From NCBI RefSeq assembly GCF_005869935.1, contig NZ_SZQF01000001.1, forward strand, positions 186,001 through 250,000: a stretch of DNA of 64,000 bases. The letters run 5' to 3'. Of the stretch, positions 38,521-47,104 are shown in pieces (position 1 is the first letter of the stretch; every line of letters starts with the position of its first letter). This DNA is from Winogradskyella algicola (GTDB lineage Bacteria; Bacteroidota; Bacteroidia; Flavobacteriales; Flavobacteriaceae). The notes under the pieces are model-generated. The model worked only from the letters and a program-made list of their open reading frames with translations, ran no database searches and was not told the DNA's origin. The translations under genes and the position numbers were made by a program.

Positions 38521-40953
38521 TTACACTTGAGGCACTGTTAGCCCCATTTTTTTTAGATGTTCTTCTACCTTATTTTCTAAGGATTTGGTTTGGGCATCGA
38601 TTTCAGCCAGGGTATGCTGGTAACGCTCTGCCAGTTCTTTTATACGTCCTGTTAAGCGTTGTGAAATACCATCTATTTCGGTCTGTACCGAAGTTTTAAT
38701 GCTAGATAACCACTTGTCATCTACCACGAGGGTTCTTACCTCTGGTTCTGTAAGCTTTCCGTACTGCTCTAAGGTGAGTTTGTCGAGCTCTTGCTCTTTG
38801 GCTTTAATTTCCTTTTTGAGTTTTGTTTCCTTGTTGAACTCTTTTAAAACTTTAGACCCAAGTTGGTAGGCTTCCTTCTCATCTTTGTCTTCCTTAATTT
38901 GTTTTAGGTACTTGGTTAATGTAGCTTTAGTAATAGTTCCCTTATCTGTAGTAGCTTCGTTTAACAGCCCTTCTTCGCCTGAGTGTTCTTCCTGGTATCC
39001 ACTTATTGTAGCTTGGGTATTTTCAAGGTCTGTCTGTAAATCTTGAAGTTGCTGAAACTCGTCTTTAAGGTACTTTTGTATTACTAAATCCTTAGGGATA
39101 AGATCGCAGGTCCACCCTTTATCTATCTCGTTTCCTTTTTTATTTTTCTCTATAATGCGTTTTACCTTAGCTTCCCAACCATCTTCTACGATCAGATAGG
39201 TATCATCTTTCATAATCTCCTTCCAGTAATCTAGTAACAATTGGTAAATATCGTAATGGTTTATCAATGCTTTGTTACGGTACTGGTCTAAAAACACTTC
39301 TGAGATGTGATGGATAAACTCCTTAGGTGCTGTAGTTTCATCTATGCCCTGAAGATGGTCGTAAACTTTTGTTTTCCATGATTTAAACACCCGTTCTAGT
39401 TCTTGACTGTACACTTCAAACTCTTCATGGTTATATATGGTATCCTTAATTTTAGGCACTTGAACCATAAGCTTAGAATAGCCTTCTCTTAAAGGCTGAA
39501 AAAGTGTTTTCTTGAGGCTTGGATACACTTGCCAGAATTGATTTAGACTCTCGATATCTTCATTAGGAATGCCGCCATTGAGATGTGCATTAAGGTCTTG
39601 TTTGTCCTCCTCTTCTTGCGTATCTATATACCTTGGGATATTGAGGTTGTACTCGTTTTTTTCAATCTCGTCGTACGGAACCAATCTCGAGTACTTGTCC
39701 AAGGGCTTTTGGAATTTGAAGATGTCTACTATTTTGTGTAGATCTTGTTCGCGAAGCCTATTTTTATTGCCGTCTTTTATGAAGCCCTTACTAGCGTCTA
39801 TCATAAAGATGCCCTTACTATCCTCTGCATTCTCCTTATCCACTACAATTATACACGCAGGAATACCTGTACCATAAAAAAGATTAGCTGGCAGCCCTAT
39901 GATACCTTTAATCCACTTGCGCTTGATTATGTTTTCTCGGATTTCTGCCTCTGCATTACCTCTAAATAGCACACCATGAGGAAGAATGACCGCACCTTTA
40001 CCAGAACTTTTTAGAGACGCCAGAATATGCAACAGAAAGGCGTAGTCTCCATTTTTTTCAGGTGGAACACCGTAGCCTTTAAATCGATTATACTTGTCAT
40101 CCAAAGGCGAAATTCCACTCGTCCAATTCTTAACCGAGAACGGTGGGTTGGCAACTGCAAAATCGAAACGCTTAAGTTGCCCATCATCTTCTTTGTACTC
40201 TGGTTTTGCAATAGTATTACCGCCAGCAATTGAAGCTTCCGGGTACCCATGCAACCACATATTCATAATTGCCAATCCTTTTGTAGCAATGTCCTTTTCT
40301 TGACCATAAAGTGTTAAGCCATGAGGGGCTTCGTCAGCAACTTTTAAGAGAAGCGATCCAGAGCCGCAGGTTGGATCATAAGCTGTATAAGAAGGCTTGT
40401 CAGCCTTTTCCACTCCGATAACCTTAGCGAGTATCCTAGAGACTTCTGCAGGCGTGTAAAACTGTCCTTTACTCTTCCCTGACTCGGTTGCAAAGTGACG
40501 CATTAAAAACTCATAAGCATCACCTAGTATGTCGTCATCTTCTGCCCGGTTGTTCTTAAAGTTAAGAGCTGGGTTTTCGAATATAGCGATGAGTTTTGAT
40601 AAGCGATCTACCTTCTCTTTATCAGTTCCAAGTTTATCGTCATCGTTGAAGTCTGCCAGTTCCATAGCTCCTTCCAAGCCATTAGCAGCAAAAAGAGGTC
40701 TGAGTATTTCTTTATTGATACGGTCTCCTATATCAGGTTGTCCCTTGAGAGCCACCATATCATCGAAGGAAGCACCTTCAGGCACCTCTATAAGACTCAT
40801 TACATTTGTAGTTCCTGCGTACTTGTCGCTTACGTACTTTACAAAAAGCATAGTAAGCACATAGTCCTTGTATTGTGAGGCGTCCATGCCGCCTCGTAAT
40901 TCGTCACAACTAGCCCACAGAGAGCTGTAGAGTTCGGATTTTTTTATTGCCAT
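38521..40953 (-). CDS. hsdM: type I RM methyltransferase subunit M
   Basis: The 810-residue subunit makes N6-methyladenine at the target. The N-terminal bundle (MAIKKSELYSSLWASCDELR) is typical, then motif I DPTCGSGSLLLKV (about 193-205) and motif IV NPPF (about 270-273). Type I HsdM proteins are usually about 500-550 residues; here an extra C-terminal section of about 270 residues is predicted helical and coiled-coil (LQDLQTDLENTQATISGYQEEH, KELAERYQHTLAEIDAQTKSLENKVEEHLKKM). This extended form is known from some Bacteroidota and related RM systems. It is the first gene of the nine-gene operon. Upstream is a 140-base gap with the promoter. Confidence 0.95.
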   Translation of the reverse strand: MAIKKSELYSSLWASCDELRGGMDASQYKDYVLTMLFVKYVSDKYAGTTNVMSLIEVPEGASFDDMVALKGQPDIGDRINKEILRPLFAANGLEGAMELADFNDDDKLGTDKEKVDRLSKLIAIFENPALNFKNNRAEDDDILGDAYEFLMRHFATESGKSKGQFYTPAEVSRILAKVIGVEKADKPSYTAYDPTCGSGSLLLKVADEAPHGLTLYGQEKDIATKGLAIMNMWLHGYPEASIAGGNTIAKPEYKEDDGQLKRFDFAVANPPFSVKNWTSGISPLDDKYNRFKGYGVPPEKNGDYAFLLHILASLKSSGKGAVILPHGVLFRGNAEAEIRENIIKRKWIKGIIGLPANLFYGTGIPACIIVVDKENAEDSKGIFMIDASKGFIKDGNKNRLREQDLHKIVDIFKFQKPLDKYSRLVPYDEIEKNEYNLNIPRYIDTQEEEDKQDLNAHLNGGIPNEDIESLNQFWQVYPSLKKTLFQPLREGYSKLMVQVPKIKDTIYNHEEFEVYSQELERVFKSWKTKVYDHLQGIDETTAPKEFIHHISEVFLDQYRNKALINHYDIYQLLLDYWKEIMKDDTYLIVEDGWEAKVKRIIEKNKKGNEIDKGWTCDLIPKDLVIQKYLKDEFQQLQDLQTDLENTQATISGYQEEHSGEEGLLNEATTDKGTITKATLTKYLKQIKEDKDEKEAYQLGSKVLKEFNKETKLKKEIKAKEQELDKLTLEQYGKLTEPEVRTLVVDDKWLSSIKTSVQTEIDGISQRLTGRIKELAERYQHTLAEIDAQTKSLENKVEEHLKKMGLTVPQV

Positions 40954-41095
40954 TGATTATTTTAGATTGATCTGTAAGTTTAGAATGTGAAAATAGGAAA
41001 ATGTCTGTTTTTATGAAAGGTTTTTTGTCAGGTACCGGAGATAATGAATTGAAAAATTAATTTGGATATGTGGTATTATTCTTTACTTTTAAAAT

Positions 41096-41305
41096 ATGCA
41101 AAATTTGAATCCCAAAGAAACTCAAGAAGAAATACTCGAAAGACTTAAAAAAGAACACAAGCCAAAAGGTATCTCAACATCTACAATAATAATTGGCTTA
41201 GCTTTAGTTATAGGAGTTATCACAAAACAACAAATAGTTCTTCCTGCAATAATAATCGTGGGGTTAATCTTTTTAGGTAAGCGAGTGCTTAAAAAGAAAA
41301 GGTAG
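41096..41305 (+). CDS. small membrane protein
   Basis: The 69-residue protein has a charged N-terminus (NPKETQEEILERLKKEHKPKG) and two closely spaced hydrophobic stretches (about 29-42 and 47-61, IVLPAIIIVGLIFLG) ending in basic KRVLKKKR. It could be one hairpin-like membrane anchor. It is divergent from hsdM and lies alone. Function unknown. Confidence 0.6.
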   Translation: MQNLNPKETQEEILERLKKEHKPKGISTSTIIIGLALVIGVITKQQIVLPAIIIVGLIFLGKRVLKKKR

Positions 41306-41430
41306 ATATCGAACATTTGTGGATCAGTCCTATTAATTTTTCATCTAATTCTCAGAATAAAAAAACAGTATTAAATTATATTTATATAATACGAATACTT
41401 TTTTTAATAAGTTACTGATTATATTATATT

Positions 41431-41494
41431 TAATGTAACTTAATTTGCAATATTACATTAATAATAACCGTTTTTTAAGTAAAAAATTACATTA
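41431..41494. promoter_or_regulatory. repeated TTACATTA motifs upstream of the RepL-like gene
   Basis: TAATGTAA (41431-41438, inverted), TTACATTA (41453-41460) and TTACATTA (41487-41494) lie just before the RepL-like gene; the two direct copies are 34 bp apart. The arrangement could be an autoregulatory operator or iteron-like replication site. Confidence 0.5.
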
Positions 41495-41500
41495 TTTTGC

Positions 41501-41508
41501 TATTTTTG
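41501..41508 (+). promoter_or_regulatory. -7 box of the RepL-like gene
   Basis: TATTTTTG matches TAnnTTTG, 22 bp before the start codon and 6 bp after the last TTACATTA motif, so a protein bound there would block transcription. Confidence 0.55.
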
Positions 41509-41529
41509 TTTCTTTAAAACCACAATATT

Positions 41530-42024
41530 ATGCCCAAATCAGAAGATATCAATCCCTTTGTATTAGCTAAAAAAATACTAGCTATTAAACTACACAAAAA
41601 CAGCAGATTAAAGTCTAAAGATAAAGAAGAGGAACACTCTTTTTCGAACTCTTACATTGTTGATAGAGACTACTCGACAAAACTTTATCGTAGTAGAGAC
41701 ACTGAAGATATAATATTTGCTTTATCAAACTCTGGTCAAAAGCTTTTTTTATACCTCTTACTCCATATCCAAAGAAAATCCGATTCCATACAATTAATAC
41801 CTTCTAAGATTGAAAAGAAAACTGGAATGAAGGAGACTAGCTTTAATAAAGCCCGTAGTGAACTTAAAAAGAAGGGAATAATCAAGAAAAAAACGGGAAG
41901 AGACAGAATGTATTGGGTAAACCCTCATATATTTTTTAACGGTAACAGACCCAAATTCTATTCTAACCATATACTAATGGCAACTGACAACTCCACAAAC
42001 ATGAAAAAGATGATTCAAGATTAA
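41530..42024 (+). CDS. RepL-like winged-helix protein
   Basis: The 164-residue protein resembles the RepL family of replication initiators. The core (about 65-145) has SGQKLFLYLLLHIQRKSDSIQL, then IEKKTGMKETSFNKARSELKKKGIIKKKTGRDRMYWVNPHIFFNGNR, a winged-helix followed by the family's typical NP-x-x-x-F-x-GNR ending. RepL proteins start plasmid replication; on integrative elements they may support replication after excision. The short C-terminal tail is Asn-rich. Three TTACATTA-type motifs upstream could be its own binding sites. It ends about 70 bp before a bidirectional hairpin. Confidence 0.75.
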   Translation: MPKSEDINPFVLAKKILAIKLHKNSRLKSKDKEEEHSFSNSYIVDRDYSTKLYRSRDTEDIIFALSNSGQKLFLYLLLHIQRKSDSIQLIPSKIEKKTGMKETSFNKARSELKKKGIIKKKTGRDRMYWVNPHIFFNGNRPKFYSNHILMATDNSTNMKKMIQD

Positions 42025-42093
42025 CCTTGTTCAATAACAATGTAATACTTATCTTTTTTTGACTTCTTACAGAAAAATAGCTCATTATTAAAA

Positions 42094-42117
42094 AAAGGAC
42101 AGCCTAAGCTGTCCTTT
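42094..42117. terminator. bidirectional hairpin terminator
   Basis: AAAGGACAGC-CTAA-GCTGTCCTTT with flanking A- and T-rich sequence, between the convergent RepL-like and Lrp-type genes. Confidence 0.85.
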
Positions 42118-42125
42118 ACACCATA

Positions 42126-42623
42126 TTACACCCTATTTAACGGAACAGGAAGAACCGACTGTCTCTTCTCAAGTACTGAGAACACCTTAAAATCTAACAC
42201 CACCTCTTTTGAAAGGATACAAGACTCACACGATCTCTCCCACTCCTCTTTGCTTTTAAATACACCAAAAAGGACATAATGAGCTTGTTTTAGGTCTATA
42301 CCGAATAAACTTTCACATTCTAACTGGTAGTATTCTCGTACCCGAGAATATGCTCTTAGAAGCTTTAAAAATGCTTCCTTTTTGGATGAGTCTACTACAC
42401 AGTAAACCGTTACGTAATAATAGTATCCTAACAACCTCCAGTTTACCTGGTATCTGGAATCTAATAGGTGTTTTGAAGCCTTTAAATGGTTTGTTCTAAC
42501 TAAAGTTGCAGGTGGACTTAAGCCTACTCTTCTCGCAAGTTCTTTGTTAGTAATAGCTCCTTCTTGCTGCAGGATCTCTAAGATTGCATAGTCGTAATTG
42601 TCTAAATTCTTTTTTCTTGACAT
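42126..42623 (-). CDS. Lrp/AsnC-family transcriptional regulator
   Basis: The 165-residue protein has an N-terminal winged HTH (about 7-60: LDNYDYAILEILQQEGAITNKELARRVGLSPPATLVRTNHL) and a divergent C-terminal RAM-like half (about 70-150). Lrp-family proteins bind DNA as octamers and often repress their own gene. A perfect 9-1-9 inverted repeat (42763-42781) lies in the gap between it and the divergent gene at 42855 and is a good candidate operator. It may control excision or other island genes. Length is typical. Confidence 0.85.
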   Translation of the reverse strand: MSRKKNLDNYDYAILEILQQEGAITNKELARRVGLSPPATLVRTNHLKASKHLLDSRYQVNWRLLGYYYYVTVYCVVDSSKKEAFLKLLRAYSRVREYYQLECESLFGIDLKQAHYVLFGVFKSKEEWERSCESCILSKEVVLDFKVFSVLEKRQSVLPVPLNRV

Positions 42624-42762
42624 GTCTTTGGTTTTAATATTAAACTTGGTACGGGGACTTCTTCCCCAGATTTAGGAGGGGGAGTGATTCATGGGCATGT
42701 CTGCGTTTACAAAAAGGGGAGGTTAAAATTTTTTTTGGGATTTTTTTTAAAGTATTTAGTGT

Positions 42763-42781
42763 AGATACCAAGTTGGTATCT
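42763..42781. promoter_or_regulatory. perfect inverted repeat in the Lrp divergent region
   Basis: AGATACCAA-G-TTGGTATCT, fully symmetric 9-bp arms. It lies 140 bp from the Lrp start and 74 bp before the divergent gene. TTGGTA also occurs nearer the Lrp gene (about 42645). Confidence 0.6.
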
Positions 42782-42854
42782 TAAAGGTTATTTTTTTATC
42801 ACCTTAGAAGACTGCAATATTTTTAACTATATTTATGGTTGTCAACCAATTACA

Positions 42855-43172
42855 ATGAGCAAAACAACTCGAGAGGCTATATATCTATATAATGGCTTTA
42901 GACCATACGTACCAAAGAAAAAGCTTAACGACTATGACACCACTTTCCTGAATAGAAAGGTGTACACCGTGAAGTTTATGACGAAATTCATCCGTGACTT
43001 TGTAAATCTTAGGTACTATAGAAAGAAGCTTAAAGACCCTAATGATGCTCCCTTGTTCAATTTCTTTCTATTAGAATTTTCAGAACGATATTCTAAATCT
43101 ACCAAAGCTATAAAAGACTTTAGAGATACCCCTAGAACACTTGACAGGTCTTTTATGTACAAGAATAAGTAG
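42855..43172 (+). CDS. hypothetical island protein, 105 residues
   Basis: A basic and aromatic protein (for example IYLYNGFRPYVPKKKLNDYDTTFLN and FMTKFIRDFVNLRYYRKKLKDP) with no recognised domain. The charge and short length would fit a DNA-binding or excisionase-like role on an integrative element, but I see no HTH. It is divergent from the Lrp-type gene with a shared regulatory region, and precedes the nuclease-helicase gene by 95 bp. Confidence 0.6.
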   Translation: MSKTTREAIYLYNGFRPYVPKKKLNDYDTTFLNRKVYTVKFMTKFIRDFVNLRYYRKKLKDPNDAPLFNFFLLEFSERYSKSTKAIKDFRDTPRTLDRSFMYKNK

Positions 43173-43179
43173 ATTAAAA

Positions 43180-43197
43180 TACGTAACGTTACGTATT
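43180..43197. promoter_or_regulatory. 18-bp perfect palindrome upstream of the nuclease-helicase
   Basis: ATACGTAACGTTACGTAT is fully self-complementary. It lies 70 bp before the nuclease-helicase start and 8 bp after the stop of the preceding gene. It is a strong candidate operator. Confidence 0.65.
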
Positions 43198-43267
43198 GAC
43201 ACACATTGAGAATTACGGTATGTTTGATTGATTGTAATAACCCTGTAAAACGGTTCTTCATTATCTC

Positions 43268-46200
43268 ATGAAACTCAAAAAAAATCAACTTATTTATTCT
43301 CCATCAGATCTTTCTGCTCACGCTAGCTGTAAGCACCTTACTCAACTCAACAAACAACATGCAAAAGGCGAAATTCCTGACCCACAACCATATACCAATC
43401 GCGTATTACAATTACTAAAAGAGAAGGGTATTGAATTTGAAACACGTCACCTTCAAGACATTAAAGATTGTGGTAAGAATGTAATAGAAATAAGCAATGA
43501 AGATCCTCATGCTGAGAAACACACCATTGATGCTATGAAAGCCGGTGTTGATATTATTTACCAGGCAAGTTTAAGGGAGGACGGTAAATGGAGTGGATGG
43601 GCAGATTTTTTGAAAAAGGTTGATAAACCTAGTAATCTTGGAGATTGGTCCTATGAAGTTTGGGACACGAAGCTGTCCAATGAGACTAAGGCAGGAACGA
43701 TTTTACAAATTGGACTATACTCAGAACGTGTTGCACAAATACAAGGCTGTACACCAGAGTTTATGGGCGTAATAAAGCCTGAAGGTGAAGAACTCTATCG
43801 TTATGACGAACATGCAGCCTATGTAAGACTCGTGAAGCATAATCTGGAAAGCGCAATACAACATGATGAACAAACGTACCCAGAGCCTGTAAACCATTGT
43901 GACATCTGTAAATGGTGGGGGACTTGTAATTCCATAAGACGAAAAGATGACCACCTCACGTTTGTAGCCGGAATGAGTACATCTCAGATGAAAGAACTAA
44001 GAGCGCACGACATCGATACATTAGAGCAATTAGCACAGCTTCCGATACCAGTACCTTTTGATCCTAGCAAAGGTCATAAAGAGACTTATAACAATCTTCG
44101 TGAACAAGCCCATCTACAGTACAAGAGCAGAAACAGAAATTTTGAACCCATCTATGAAACATTAGACGTCGAATCAGGGAAAGGACTCAATAAGTTACCT
44201 AAACCCTCCGAAAACGACATCTATCTTGACTTTGAAGGTGATCGGTTAGTTGAACCCGATGGTCTAGAATATATGATTGGCTTCGTACATAAAGGCATAT
44301 ATCACGCGTATTGGGCTAAAAACGAAAAGGAAGAACTAGAGGTTTTTGAAAAATTCGTAGACTTTGCTTTTGCTTTAAAACAAAAAGACCCCTATCTGCA
44401 TATTTATCACTACGCACCCTATGAAGTTACAGCTTTAAAGCGTTTAATGAGTAAGTATGCCTCCCGAGAAAACGAAATAGACACCTTTTTAAGGTCTGAT
44501 ACTTTTGTGGATCTGTATAGCGTTGTTCGGCAATCTTTACGAGCGAGTGTAGAGAAATATTCAATAAAAGATTTAGAAGTCTTTTTTGAGTACGAGCGGA
44601 AAATGGATTTACGAGAGCTTTCTAGTCATAAGTCGCAACTAGAATTACTACTTCAAACAGGAAACATTGACCAATTAACCAAAGAAACTAAAGATGCCGT
44701 TCAACTCTACAACCAAGATGACTGCGAATCCCTGATAAAACTTCAAGACTGGTTAGAAGGAATTAGAGCAAAACTCATTGCGGATGGCAAAACCATTCAG
44801 CGTCCTGTGGATGATGATGGTGAGGCGAGCGAAAACATTACAGCACATCAAGAACGTATTCAACCGATAATGGACCGTTTGCTTGATGGCATACCCACTA
44901 TTAAAGCAGAAAGAAGTAAACCTGAACAAGCGCAATATCTCTTAGCTCACATGTTAGATTGGTATCGTAGAGAGAAAAAGTCATTTTGGTGGGAATACTT
45001 TAGGTTAAGAGACCTTCCTGTAGACGAGCTTCTGGATGAGAGAAAGGCACTTTCTTATCTTACATATACTGGTATTCGAGAACCAGAAAAGAGAAGTGTA
45101 GTTGACACCTATAACTTTCCCGTTCAAGAGTGCGATTTACGTGTAGATCAGAGTTTAAAAGATCAAGAAGGTAACAAGATTGGTTCCGTTTATGAGATTG
45201 ATATTGATAAAGGTATCCTAAGAATAAAAAAGGGTCCTTCTATTGTTGATTTACCACACCCAGCTTCCGTGTTTAGTTTGGAACATATTTCTACAAGTAC
45301 TAAAGAAGAAGCTATAATCAGGTTGGCAGAATGGGTTGTAGAAAATGGAATAGATAGTAAGGATACAACCTATAAAGCTGCAAGAAACATGCTTATGAGC
45401 GCCCCACCTGACCTTAAATCAGAATTAGGGAATTACAGTAATGTTTTAGAAAGAGCATTTGACTTTGCAAATCTGCTAAACCACAGTTACCTTCCTATTC
45501 AGGGTCCTCCTGGTTCAGGTAAAAGTTATACAGGCAGCCATCTTATCTTCAAATTGATTCAACAAGGAAAGAAAATTGGCATTACCGCTCTCAGTCACAA
45601 GGTAATCACCAACCTACTCTCCAATGTTTGGAACGTATCTCAAGACTTTGGCACCTCACTCGAAATAATTCAAAAAACAGAGCCAGATGAAGACAACCCA
45701 GCTCCTTGGATAGTTAAAAATGATGAGAAAACTATTCAATCTTACATAGGCAAAGCGGATATCATTGCCGGAACTTCTTTTATGTGGAGCAAACCACCTT
45801 ATGAAAACAGTGTGGATTACCTGTTCATAGATGAAGCCGGTCAATTGTCATTGATAGACACACTTTCTGTAGCTCATGCCTGTTCTAACCTAGTACTCCT
45901 CGGTGACCCACAACAATTAAAACAACCACAACAAGGAGTACATCCAGACGGTACAGAAGTCTCAGCCTTAGAACACATTCTACAAGGCGAAAAGACTATT
46001 TCTGATGAACAAGGGGTATTCTTAAGTGAAACATGGCGAATGCATCCTAAAGTTAACCGATTCGTTTCAGAACTGTTCTATGAAAATAGACTAAAATCAA
46101 AAGCTCACTTAAATGTTCAGAAAATATTAGGCTCTAAGTATCCTGGTGCTGGATTATACCTAGAAAATGTTGAACACTCTGGAAACACCAGTTCTTCCAA

Positions 46201-46624
46201 TGAAGAAGTTGATAAAGTGGAAGAAATTATGACACAACTAACAAATGGTAATGTCTCCTTCATAAATGAAAAAGGTGAAGAAAATGTCCTAACTAAAGAT
46301 CATATAAAAATAATAACACCTTACAATGCTCAAGTACAAGCTATAAAACAACGTTTACCGCATTTAGAGGTTGGTACAGTAGATAAATTTCAAGGTCAAG
46401 AAGCCCCAATAATCATCTATTCCGTAGCCACATCTAGCACAGAAGAAGCTCCAAGAGGCATGAGCTTTTTATTTAGCCCGAACAGACTCAATGTAGCTGT
46501 ATCTAGAGCTCGTACTTGTTTTATAATGGTATCCAATCCAGCTATCTTTGAATCGGAATGCAAAAGTCCACAACAAATAAAACTCGCTAACGCTTTTTGT
46601 AGGTATAAAGAGCTTTCTGAGTGA
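43268..46624 (+). CDS. RecB-like nuclease / SF1 helicase (TM0106-type)
   Basis: The 1118-residue protein combines an N-terminal RecB-like (Cas4/DNA2-type) nuclease with a probable Fe-S cluster (Cys about 18 in HASCKHL and CDICKWWGTC about 210-219), a central RNase H-like exonuclease-type region (DIYLDFEGDRL about 318-328; YHYAPYE) and a C-terminal SF1 DNA helicase with Walker A QGPPGSGKSYTG (about 746-757), DEAGQ (about 853-857), GDPQQLKQP, and motifs VDKFQGQE and LNVAVSRART near the end. This plan matches the TM0106 family of RecB-like putative nucleases. Such proteins process DNA ends and occur in defence islands. It is the only gene on its strand in this part. Confidence 0.9.
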   Translation: MKLKKNQLIYSPSDLSAHASCKHLTQLNKQHAKGEIPDPQPYTNRVLQLLKEKGIEFETRHLQDIKDCGKNVIEISNEDPHAEKHTIDAMKAGVDIIYQASLREDGKWSGWADFLKKVDKPSNLGDWSYEVWDTKLSNETKAGTILQIGLYSERVAQIQGCTPEFMGVIKPEGEELYRYDEHAAYVRLVKHNLESAIQHDEQTYPEPVNHCDICKWWGTCNSIRRKDDHLTFVAGMSTSQMKELRAHDIDTLEQLAQLPIPVPFDPSKGHKETYNNLREQAHLQYKSRNRNFEPIYETLDVESGKGLNKLPKPSENDIYLDFEGDRLVEPDGLEYMIGFVHKGIYHAYWAKNEKEELEVFEKFVDFAFALKQKDPYLHIYHYAPYEVTALKRLMSKYASRENEIDTFLRSDTFVDLYSVVRQSLRASVEKYSIKDLEVFFEYERKMDLRELSSHKSQLELLLQTGNIDQLTKETKDAVQLYNQDDCESLIKLQDWLEGIRAKLIADGKTIQRPVDDDGEASENITAHQERIQPIMDRLLDGIPTIKAERSKPEQAQYLLAHMLDWYRREKKSFWWEYFRLRDLPVDELLDERKALSYLTYTGIREPEKRSVVDTYNFPVQECDLRVDQSLKDQEGNKIGSVYEIDIDKGILRIKKGPSIVDLPHPASVFSLEHISTSTKEEAIIRLAEWVVENGIDSKDTTYKAARNMLMSAPPDLKSELGNYSNVLERAFDFANLLNHSYLPIQGPPGSGKSYTGSHLIFKLIQQGKKIGITALSHKVITNLLSNVWNVSQDFGTSLEIIQKTEPDEDNPAPWIVKNDEKTIQSYIGKADIIAGTSFMWSKPPYENSVDYLFIDEAGQLSLIDTLSVAHACSNLVLLGDPQQLKQPQQGVHPDGTEVSALEHILQGEKTISDEQGVFLSETWRMHPKVNRFVSELFYENRLKSKAHLNVQKILGSKYPGAGLYLENVEHSGNTSSSNEEVDKVEEIMTQLTNGNVSFINEKGEENVLTKDHIKIITPYNAQVQAIKQRLPHLEVGTVDKFQGQEAPIIIYSVATSSTEEAPRGMSFLFSPNRLNVAVSRARTCFIMVSNPAIFESECKSPQQIKLANAFCRYKELSE

Positions 46625-46969
46625 GAGAATGATGGAAAACACCAGAAAACTTAAAATTGTTGGTTAAAACTAATAGACAAAAGGATCTAAGTTCGATAAA
46701 AAATGGTATCTATATACAATTTACCACAAACTAAGAGAGAGATTCTATGTTAGCGTGAAATATATTTATTGAGAAGTACACAATCCATTCTATCACCTTT
46801 CATTCACAATTGATTCAGCGAAATTAGATTCGCTATTTCTGACTATCCAAAGCCTACTCGAACTATTGCAGTCAATGAACGTTATCATCCTTTCCATTGC
46901 TTTTGGAACTCCGTTTCCTCTGCACCTAATGGAAAAAGGACATGATTCCATAGGCAGTTAAGGTAGTAT

Positions 46970-47104
46970 CTAATTATCCTTATCGTCCTTGGTAGTTTTC
47001 TTTTCATCTTTTGGTATAGACACTTTTAGAACGTCGTCTAACGCACCATTTATCTTTAATCTGTCTTTTTCTTCTTTAACAGGTAATTCCTTTTCAAAGT
47101 CTTT
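46970..47104 (-). pseudogene. remnant of the small accessory ORF of the IS1595-type element
   Basis: In frame on the minus strand it reads DRLKINGALDDVLKVSI, then a Lys/Asp-rich end and a stop at 46970. It is homologous to the 43-residue ORF at 16972-17103. The frame has no start codon: it opens directly after the stop codon of the Abi gene, so the 5' end was replaced when the Abi gene arrived. Confidence 0.7.

Noticed and set aside
38310-40864. Several plus-strand frames over hsdM and its neighbour
   Set aside because: All are antisense shadows of a well conserved methyltransferase frame and have Ser/Pro/Cys-rich translations.
41033-41038. GGTACC before hsdM as a shared motif with the integrase promoter
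   Set aside because: The six-base word is expected several times by chance in 64 kb, and the flanks do not match TTTTGGGTACC.
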